Below are positions 8,263-14,061 of a stretch of 17,978 nucleotides of DNA, in pieces. The notes beneath the pieces are model-generated. The model searched no databases. It had not been told where the DNA came from and worked only from the letters and a program-made list of their open reading frames with translations. Made by a program: the position numbers and the translations under genes. The stretch is from contig JBEBBU010000109.1 in NCBI GenBank assembly GCA_041158225.1, forward strand, positions 1 to 17,978. Reading direction: 5' to 3'. Position 1 is the first letter of the stretch; every line of letters begins with the position of its first letter. The stretch comes from JBEBBU01 sp041158225. Lineage in GTDB: Bacteria; Pseudomonadota; Gammaproteobacteria; Methylococcales; Methylococcaceae.

Positions 8263-9405
8263 TCATACTTTCAGCAACAGGATGCTCACATCATCTTCAA
8301 AATCATGGCAACCCTGCAGCGCCCGCATTCTGTCCAGCAGGGCATCCGGGTGATTCTGGAAACAGGCGACAGGGCGGGCAAGCTCTTCCAGAAAATCACT
8401 GAACAGAAACTCGCCTCCTGCAACAGGCGTGATTTCATAAGCGCCATCACTGAATACATACAGACAGCTGTCTGGAGGTACCGTGATGGACTGCTCTGCA
8501 TAAGGCAGTCCGGCCATCACGCCAATGGGAAGCCCCTGAGCCCTAAGCTCAAGGATACCCTCAGCAGATACCAGCACAGCAGGTGGATGACCGGCTACGG
8601 CATAGCGTAACTCGCGTGATTGCAGCTCAAGGACACCATACCAGAGGGTGAAATAGAGATTATTGTGGCGCTCCATGGCAAACTGCTCGTTAAGCGCATC
8701 CATCACTGCTGAAGGTGATCCGAGATCAGCGTTCAGGGTACGGTTAGCCATGGCATTCATGGCGGTTACCGAAAGAAGTGCGGCGCCAATCCCATGACCG
8801 CAGACATCCAGCAGAAAGAAAACCAGACGCGTCTCATCCAGCATGAAATAGCCCAGTGCATCACCTCCCAGCGCCATGGAAGGTGTGAATGCCCAGGCCG
8901 CCATAACCGGAGGCGTGCTTAGGGGCTGTGGCAATTGCGAGCGCACATAATCAGCCGCTTCACCCATTTCATGAGCCAGAGTCCGGTAGGCTTCATCACG
9001 CTGCAGCTGTGCCTGATAAGCGCTGGCATGGTAGCGGATGCGGGCAACCAGTTCGATCCTGTCCGGCAGTTTGACCAGATAGTCGTTGGCACCGGCAGCA
9101 AAGGCATCCGCCTTGGTTGTCGCTTCTTCCTTGCTGGAAAGTACAATCAGGGGTACTCTGGCACAGGCATTATCCCCACGATAGGCCGCTACCAGATCCA
9201 GCCCGTGTGTCCCCGGCATGACAAGATCCTGCAGAATGACACTGGGTTTCAGTCGCCTGGCTTCTGCCAGTGCCTGCGTCGGGTCGCTGACATAGCTCAG
9301 CTGCATGTCCGGCTGATCCTGCAGCATGCGGCGTATGGCCTCAGCCACAATACGCTGGTCATCCACAAGCATGACATGCAGGATTTCGCCGTTCGTCTGA
9401 GTCAT
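8263..9405 (-). CDS. Response regulator with PP2C/SpoIIE-type phosphatase output; receiver resembles WspR
   Basis: 380 residues. The receiver domain (about 8-125) has the acidic pair D15/D16, phosphoacceptor D60 (VILQDLVMPG), S90 and K112. The stretch FAAGANDYLVKLPD followed by IELVARIRYH and RDEAYR reads, from memory, almost like the WspR receiver and its stalk. After a short helix the GGDEF domain expected in WspR is absent. In its place lies a PPM/SpoIIE phosphatase domain (about 165-380) with GGDALGYF (D182), LLDVCGHGIGAALLS (D200), FSDGAYEI (D320) and FEDDVSILLL (D371/D372). The metal-binding aspartates are therefore present and activity is plausible. Typical substrates are phosphorylated STAS-domain anti-anti-sigma factors, but none is in the window. 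The start overlaps the cheA stop by four bases, with GGGGAG nine bases upstream. It is the last gene of the minus-strand cluster. Confidence 0.93.
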   Translation of the reverse strand: MTQTNGEILHVMLVDDQRIVAEAIRRMLQDQPDMQLSYVSDPTQALAEARRLKPSVILQDLVMPGTHGLDLVAAYRGDNACARVPLIVLSSKEEATTKADAFAAGANDYLVKLPDRIELVARIRYHASAYQAQLQRDEAYRTLAHEMGEAADYVRSQLPQPLSTPPVMAAWAFTPSMALGGDALGYFMLDETRLVFFLLDVCGHGIGAALLSVTAMNAMANRTLNADLGSPSAVMDALNEQFAMERHNNLYFTLWYGVLELQSRELRYAVAGHPPAVLVSAEGILELRAQGLPIGVMAGLPYAEQSITVPPDSCLYVFSDGAYEITPVAGGEFLFSDFLEELARPVACFQNHPDALLDRMRALQGCHDFEDDVSILLLKV

Positions 9406-11750
9406 GTATCCATACTCCCCGCGGCGCCCTCATCCTGAGCTGCCGGCACGGCTTCACCTATCAGTTCACGCACGGCGTGTACCAGCCTGTCATCCTTGAA
9501 TCCTGTCTTGGAAAGATAAACATTGGCACCTGCTGCATTCCCCATCTTGCGATCCTCTTCCCTTTCCTTGTAAGACACAATAATCACTGGAAGTTCGCTC
9601 AGCCTTGGATCATCACGGAGGCGCTTCACCAGTTCAAGGCCATTCATGCGCGGCATGTCTACATCGCTGATCACCAGCTGGTAATCATGGGTGCGCAGTG
9701 CATTCAGACCATCCGCACCATCAACCGCCACATCAACTTCATAACCATGTTTTTCAAGAAGCCTGCGCTCAAGCTCACGCACTGTTACGGAATCATCCAC
9801 CACCAGAATACGTCTTGGGCGAACTGCGCTGGTCACACGGGAAGCACGCATGCCAAGATTGCGTCCACCTGACAGTTCTCCTGCCATGGCACGGATCAGG
9901 TCGTCTGTATCAAGAATAAGGACGAGCTCGCCATCTTCCGTCGTTGAAACCGAATTGATGAATGGCACTTTACCCAGTCGGGGATCCACAGGACGCACGA
10001 CCAGTTCGGTTTCGCCCATGAAGGCTGAGACCTCCATGGCATAGGCATGCGAACCTTCGGACAGCACCACCACTGAAACAGGATGCTCAGGATCTTCATC
10101 ATTGCGTGCATGATCTCCGGGAAAACCAAGCATTTCCTCGGCCTTGATCAGTGCCAGATTCTGATCTTCATGCCTGATGTAGCAACGGCCCTCAAGATCG
10201 CTGATCTGGTGACTTTCCATGCGCAGCACACGATCCACCCGCCCCAGAGGAAACGCATAAGGCTCACCATGAATGCGTACCAGCAATACCCTGACGACCG
10301 AACGCGTCACAGGCAGCATCATGCTGAAGCGGGTTCCTCCACCCTGCAGCGTTGTCACCGCAAGATGGCCGCCTTCCGCATGTACCATGGTCTGGACAGC
10401 ATCAAGACCGACGCCTCTTCCAGAGACATCGGAGACGTTGTCACGCGTCGTAAAGCCGGGAAGAAACAGAAAGGCGAAAAGCTCTTCCTGATGCATGGCA
10501 GCGACCATATCAGGAGTCGCCAGCTGTTTTTCCAGTATGCGCTGCCTGATCTGCGCCTGATCGATACCAGCGCCATCATCCTCAAGAATCAGCAGCAAGC
10601 GGCCGCCATGATGCCTGACCTGTAGCCTGACAAGCCCTGCCGGCGTTTTTCCCTGCCGCTCCCTTACTTCAGGTGCTTCGATGCCATGATCAAGTGCGTT
10701 ACGGATCAGATGGCCGAGCGGCGCTTCCAGTTTGCCCAGAATGTCCCGATCCACCAGCGTCTGCCCCCCATGCAGCTCAAAGACAGCTTTTTTGCCAAGA
10801 CTGCGCGCAGTATCACGCACCATACGCGGAAAAGCGCTGCAACCATCTTCAACGGGCCGCATCCTGCTTTCAATGGCTTCGGCAAAGAGACGGTCTGCAA
10901 TCATGGTATTGCGCTGGGCAAATCCACGGAGATCTGACATATCCGTCATAAAGTGCTGTCTTGACTTGTCGAGCAGTTGCCGCAGGCTGTCCAGCTGGAC
11001 GGCAAGATGATCACGCTCAAGACCGCTCATGCCCGCAAGCAGCTGTTCAGCCCTGCTCAACGCAAAATCCATGCGCTGGTGATATTTACGCAGATGATCA
11101 AGGTGCTGGATGATGTGTTCGAAACGATGCGCTTCTACCAGCGACTCAGACGCCAGCCCGAGAAACTGGTTGAGGACATCAGCATTAACCTTGACGGCCT
11201 GGGAAACAACAGCTGGTTCGGCAACCGGCACGACAGGCTCGGGTGATAGCGTGGATGCCACCGGCACGACAGGCTCAGGTAATACCGGGGATGTCGCCGG
11301 CATGACAGGTGCTGGCGTTGCCGGCACGACAGCTGCGTCACCAGAGCCATTACCGGTGTCCTGAAGACGCCTGAGCAGCGTCTGGTATTCAGGCTGCCGT
11401 GTAGCCAGCCAGCCAGGTAATGCAGGTTCCTGCTGAAGCGCAAGTTCCCTGATCCAGTCCACCGTGTGCAGGATTGCATCAATACGGGAGGAGTCAGGCG
11501 CTACCCCCGTCTGCTGGGCCGCCACAAAGCATTCTTCCATCAGGTGCGCAAGCGTTGTGACTTCATCCAGCGCAACCACGCGGGATGCCCCCTTGAGCGA
11601 ATGGGCGGCACGCATCAGTGATTCGAGAAGTCCCTCATCGGCCCCAGAAAACTCCAGCCTGACCAGACCATCCGTGATCTGGTCTGCGTGCATGGCAACC
11701 TCCTCCCGGAAGAGATCCATGAGCAGGGTATCTTCGTGACTGGCAGACAT
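9402..11750 (-). CDS. cheA: Hybrid CheA histidine kinase with C-terminal receiver (WspE-like)
   Basis: Cytosolic kinase of a chemosensory array, 782 residues. Domains: HPt (about 1-130) with phosphorylatable H50 in RAAHSLKGASR; Pro/Val/Ala-rich linker with internal repeats (141-186); dimerisation helices (about 187-300); HATPase (about 300-480) with N-box HLIRNALDHGIE (347-358), DDGAGID (391-397), GRGVGLD (444-450) and GGGTRF (470-475); CheW-like domain (about 485-625); receiver (about 647-765) with D652/D653, phosphoacceptor D696 (ISDVDMP), S726 and K748. There is no separate P2 domain. This order matches WspE and other alternative-cellular-function CheA hybrids. The attached receiver may act as a phosphate sink, or in desensitisation, alongside the downstream regulator. 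The ATG overlaps the upstream cheW stop by one base (TGATG). GAGAGGG about ten bases upstream is the likely ribosome binding site. Confidence 0.95.
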   Translation of the reverse strand: MSASHEDTLLMDLFREEVAMHADQITDGLVRLEFSGADEGLLESLMRAAHSLKGASRVVALDEVTTLAHLMEECFVAAQQTGVAPDSSRIDAILHTVDWIRELALQQEPALPGWLATRQPEYQTLLRRLQDTGNGSGDAAVVPATPAPVMPATSPVLPEPVVPVASTLSPEPVVPVAEPAVVSQAVKVNADVLNQFLGLASESLVEAHRFEHIIQHLDHLRKYHQRMDFALSRAEQLLAGMSGLERDHLAVQLDSLRQLLDKSRQHFMTDMSDLRGFAQRNTMIADRLFAEAIESRMRPVEDGCSAFPRMVRDTARSLGKKAVFELHGGQTLVDRDILGKLEAPLGHLIRNALDHGIEAPEVRERQGKTPAGLVRLQVRHHGGRLLLILEDDGAGIDQAQIRQRILEKQLATPDMVAAMHQEELFAFLFLPGFTTRDNVSDVSGRGVGLDAVQTMVHAEGGHLAVTTLQGGGTRFSMMLPVTRSVVRVLLVRIHGEPYAFPLGRVDRVLRMESHQISDLEGRCYIRHEDQNLALIKAEEMLGFPGDHARNDEDPEHPVSVVVLSEGSHAYAMEVSAFMGETELVVRPVDPRLGKVPFINSVSTTEDGELVLILDTDDLIRAMAGELSGGRNLGMRASRVTSAVRPRRILVVDDSVTVRELERRLLEKHGYEVDVAVDGADGLNALRTHDYQLVISDVDMPRMNGLELVKRLRDDPRLSELPVIIVSYKEREEDRKMGNAAGANVYLSKTGFKDDRLVHAVRELIGEAVPAAQDEGAAGSMDT
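11224..11336. repeat. Degenerate tandem repeat in the cheA linker
   Basis: Four copies of a 17-base unit resembling ACCGGCACGACAGGCTC begin at 11224, 11260, 11296 and 11320. The first two are identical and the last two diverge. Spacing is 36, 36 and 24 bases, all multiples of three, so the frame is kept. On the coding (minus) strand they encode the Pro/Val/Ala linker between HPt and dimerisation domains, including two copies of PEPVVPVA. Confidence 0.8.
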
Positions 11751-12418
11751 CAGCTGTTCGCCCTCTCCAGCGCGGCAAACACACGGGAAGAATCCAGCAG
11801 GGCAACTTCAGCATGATCCATGCGAACCAGCCGGGCAGTATAACTGTCCATCGCCAGCCCTACATTGGCGGGAGGCATGCTCAGTTCTCCCTCGGGCACC
11901 CTGACAACGCCGAGCGTGACATCAACATCGAACAGATAACGCCGGCCTTCATGTTCGCAAAGCATGAAACGCAGACCATCATCTGATGTTGTGTCATCAG
12001 CAGCCAACTCAGGATTGATGAGGGAGCGTAGCGAGTAAGCCAGAAGCAGTTCGCCGCGCAGGTTCACCAGCCCACGGAAAACCGCATTGCTTTTTCCTGG
12101 AACCCTTCGTACTGGCAGACTGTAGCCGTTTTCCCTGAAAACGGAAACTTCCAGGGCAAACCACTGACCATTCATGCTGAACACCACAAGCGATATCTGC
12201 CCGGCAAGCGCTTTTGCAGGCGGCTCTGCCAGGCGCCTCTGCCATTCCTCAATGTAAGCAGGATCAGGTTGACGATCCAGAAGCCTGCGCCCGGCCATTG
12301 CGAAGGCGGGACAGTTGTGACAGTGGATTTCATGCACAAGCTCGGGGCAACTGCGGTCACCCCATACACCAGTCTGTTTCCAGCAGTACGGTTCAGCAAT
12401 GAGCGTATCCTGTGCCAT
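11750..12418 (-). CDS. cheW: CheW-like coupling protein with N-terminal four-Cys motif (WspD-like)
   Basis: Couples CheA to receptors in a chemosensory array. It has 222 residues. The C-terminal two thirds (about 72-215) form a CheW/SH3-like domain, with ISLVVFSMNGQWFALEVSVF at its start and GLVNLRGELLLAYSLRSLI in the middle. The N-terminal extension carries C12, C24, C33 and C36 (CWKQTGVWGDRSCP, then IHCHNCPAF). From memory this cysteine-rich signature is shared with WspD proteins; it could bind a metal, but its role is not known to me. Upstream, the start codon overlaps the previous cheW stop by one base (TGATG), with GAGGG six bases before it. Downstream, the stop overlaps the cheA start in the same way. 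Two distinct CheW proteins in one cluster is the Wsp pattern. Confidence 0.92.
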   Translation of the reverse strand: MAQDTLIAEPYCWKQTGVWGDRSCPELVHEIHCHNCPAFAMAGRRLLDRQPDPAYIEEWQRRLAEPPAKALAGQISLVVFSMNGQWFALEVSVFRENGYSLPVRRVPGKSNAVFRGLVNLRGELLLAYSLRSLINPELAADDTTSDDGLRFMLCEHEGRRYLFDVDVTLGVVRVPEGELSMPPANVGLAMDSYTARLVRMDHAEVALLDSSRVFAALERANS

Positions 12419-12870
12419 CAGATACCCTCGTCAGCCATGAGTGATGACAGTTCACCCACCACAAGGCCGCGCCAGTCAAGCAGCTGATAGATGGATTGTC
12501 CATGCTCAAAACTGCCGCGGAACCAGGGAGTAGCCTTCATGTTCAGGCCAGTCGATATGTCTGCCACGGCGATGTCCATGGCGGAAGTGATCCCCTCCAG
12601 CAGCAGACCAAGCTGACTGAAACCCGAAAACAGCTGGGAACAGTCGACGATGATAATGCGTGTACTCAGTTCACGGCGCGCCTTTGTGCCGACCAGCAGC
12701 ATGGCAACATCGACCACAGGTACCATCTGCCCGGACAGCAGCAGCACACCCGAAAACCACGGCGCCACCCCAGAAACCTGACGTGGCGCAACATAGGGGA
12801 TGATTTTCTGCACAACGGTAGCCGGCAGTGCAAAATGCTCTGCTCCCAACCTGAAAGGAATCACCAGCAC
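12418..12870 (-). CDS. cheW: CheW-like coupling protein (WspB-like)
   Basis: A stand-alone CheW domain of 150 residues. It starts LVIPFRLGAEHFALPATVVQKI and contains WFSGVLLLSGQMVPVVDVAMLL (about residues 38-59) and a second half STRIIIVDCS...LGLLLEGI. This is the CheW fold without extensions, similar in layout to WspB. The start is a GTG at 12870. It is preceded by only a weak GGAA-type ribosome binding site, so the start is less certain than others. The only in-frame stop upstream is the TAG that ends the FKBP gene, eight sense codons before this GTG. The gene is first of the chemosensory block and one-base-overlaps the next cheW. Its likely partner is the hybrid CheA of the cluster and a receptor encoded elsewhere. 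Confidence 0.88.
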   Translation of the reverse strand: MLVIPFRLGAEHFALPATVVQKIIPYVAPRQVSGVAPWFSGVLLLSGQMVPVVDVAMLLVGTKARRELSTRIIIVDCSQLFSGFSQLGLLLEGITSAMDIAVADISTGLNMKATPWFRGSFEHGQSIYQLLDWRGLVVGELSSLMADEGI

Positions 12871-12894
12871 CCAAAGATTCCAGCTACGGAAGCG

Positions 12895-13347
12895 CTAGCG
12901 GATGCTTTTGAGTTCAACATCAAAAATAAGCGCCATATTGGGACCGATCAGGCGGCCTGCACCATGCGCACCGTAAGCCAGTTCAGGCGGAATGTAAAAC
13001 CGGTACTTTGAGCCTGTTTTCATAAGCTGCAGACCTTCAGTCCAGCCCGGAATCACCCCCTTGAGCGGGAATGAAATACCCTCTCCGCTGTCAAACTCTT
13101 CGCCGGAAAGAAAGCGCCCAGCATAATTGACGGTGACCGTATCACGGGCCGAAGGAATGGCGCCTTCTCCCTGCACCAGGATTTCGTACTGCAGACCACT
13201 TGCAGTGTGCTGCACCCCGGGTCTGGCACCATTCTGCTCAAGAAACTCCCTGGCAGCGCGCTCATTCGCGGCAGGATCGCTCTGAGAGCAGCCGGGAAAT
13301 CCAAGAAAGAAAAACAAAAAACCTATTGATTTCAAAAAATTGCTCAT
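12895..13347 (-). CDS. FKBP-type peptidyl-prolyl cis-trans isomerase, predicted lipoprotein
   Basis: 150 residues. A short signal peptide (SNFLKSIGFLFFFLGFPGC) ends at C20. This is a passable but not classical lipobox, because Phe is at -3. S21 at +2 suggests the outer membrane rather than inner-membrane retention. The FKBP domain (about 48-150) follows the TASGLQYEIL entry typical of FkpA/FklB/Mip proteins. Pocket residues are visible: Y75 (VTVNYAGRF), F85/D86 (EEFDSG), V98/I99/W102 (GVIPGW), Y125 (LAYG) and F142 (LIFDVEL). It is expected to catalyse proline isomerisation during folding in the periplasm. The ATG at 13347 is preferred: the open frame extends 35 codons upstream, but that part is Trp/Arg-rich and unlike a signal sequence. 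It ends 24 bases before the WspB-like cheW on the same strand and may share its transcript. Confidence 0.9.
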   Translation of the reverse strand: MSNFLKSIGFLFFFLGFPGCSQSDPAANERAAREFLEQNGARPGVQHTASGLQYEILVQGEGAIPSARDTVTVNYAGRFLSGEEFDSGEGISFPLKGVIPGWTEGLQLMKTGSKYRFYIPPELAYGAHGAGRLIGPNMALIFDVELKSIR

Positions 13348-13507
13348 TTTTACAATCCAGTAATCATGGCGCCAGCGGGCGATTTCAGTACAAGTGACAA
13401 GCTTAACTGATAGAATGCACGGTTTCCACCCGCTTGGCCAGGCAACACGCACGCAGTGCGATGTTGATTTAGCCCCGCATTATTGCGTTAATATGTGCGA
13501 TTTTCTA

Positions 13508-13536
13508 TTGGATCGATCAGAGTAATCTGATATAAA
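13508..13536 (+). promoter_or_regulatory. Candidate fds promoter with extended -10
   Basis: TTGGAT (13508-13513) and TATAAA (13531-13536) are separated by 17 bases, and TG lies one base before the -10 (TGATATAAA). The -35 matches the sigma-70 consensus weakly, while the -10 and its extension match well. It lies 45 bases before the fdsG ATG in the divergent FKBP/fdsG gap. No comparably clear promoter was seen for the minus strand there. Confidence 0.5.
13516..13531. promoter_or_regulatory. Palindrome overlapping the candidate fds -10, possible operator
   Basis: ATCAGA and TCTGAT are perfect inverted arms around GTAA, placed between the -35 and -10 elements. A regulator bound here would be expected to block or reposition polymerase. 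fds operons in Cupriavidus are controlled by a LysR-type protein (FdsR), but this palindrome does not fit the T-N11-A LysR pattern exactly, so the factor is unknown. Confidence 0.35.
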
Positions 13537-13581
13537 AAACACAGTATAGCAGTCAACTTTTCTGCAGAGGCAAGCAGCGTA

Positions 13582-14061
13582 ATGACGCAGACGAACTGGG
13601 ACCGGGGTGCGGTCGCCCAAATCATTGAAGACAAAAAGACCATGCCGGGCGCATTGCTGCCCATCCTGCACGCTATCCAGAACCAGATTGGATGGATTCC
13701 GGGAGAAGCCGTGACTGACATAGCCGAGGCACTGAACCTGTCACGGGCAGAAGTGCATGGTGTCATCAGTTTCTACCACTACTTCCTGACGACGCCTCCC
13801 GGCAAGCATGTACTCTACCTGTGCCGGGCCGAAGCCTGCCAGGCCATGGGATCGGAGAACCTTGAAGCCCATGTCAGGGAAAAACTCGGTATTGACTATC
13901 ACGAAACGACAGCAGACGGCCAGTTTACCCTGGAACCCATGTACTGTCTGGGCAACTGTGCATGCTCGCCTTCGCTCATGATTAACCGTAATGTACATGG
14001 CCGGGTGACCCCCGAACGCTTTGACGCCATTATCAGTGAACTGAGGGAGTACACAGCATGA
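13582..14061 (+). CDS. fdsG: NAD-dependent formate dehydrogenase, gamma subunit
   Basis: Small thioredoxin-fold [2Fe-2S] subunit of the soluble FdsABG formate dehydrogenase, related to NuoE of complex I. It has 159 residues. Cluster ligands are C81 and C86 (LCRAEACQAMG) and C122 and C126 (YCLGNCACSP); an extra cysteine at 128 is common in the family. The N-terminal helical part (LPILHAIQNQIGWIP, SRAEVHGVISFYHYF) matches NuoE/FdsG. The start is ATG at 13582. The nearest ribosome binding site, AGAGG at 13566-13570, is eleven bases away, slightly long. The stop overlaps the fdsB ATG by four bases. It could in principle be the NuoE-like subunit of a hydrogenase, but the following genes settle it as formate dehydrogenase. 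Confidence 0.94.
   Translation: MTQTNWDRGAVAQIIEDKKTMPGALLPILHAIQNQIGWIPGEAVTDIAEALNLSRAEVHGVISFYHYFLTTPPGKHVLYLCRAEACQAMGSENLEAHVREKLGIDYHETTADGQFTLEPMYCLGNCACSPSLMINRNVHGRVTPERFDAIISELREYTA

Noticed and set aside
8260..8610. Plus-strand open frame of 116 codons starting at the fimV stop
   Set aside because: It is antisense to the PP2C domain, which has conserved metal-binding motifs in this very region. The ATG merely overlaps the fimV TGA.
13348..13452. 35-codon N-terminal extension of the FKBP protein
   Set aside because: The extension is rich in Trp, Arg and Cys and would bury the signal peptide. The ATG at 13347 gives a clean lipoprotein leader.
13448..13460. Short inverted repeat CGCAC/GTGCG in the divergent gap
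   Set aside because: Five-base arms with a three-base loop are common by chance, and it coincides with no promoter element.
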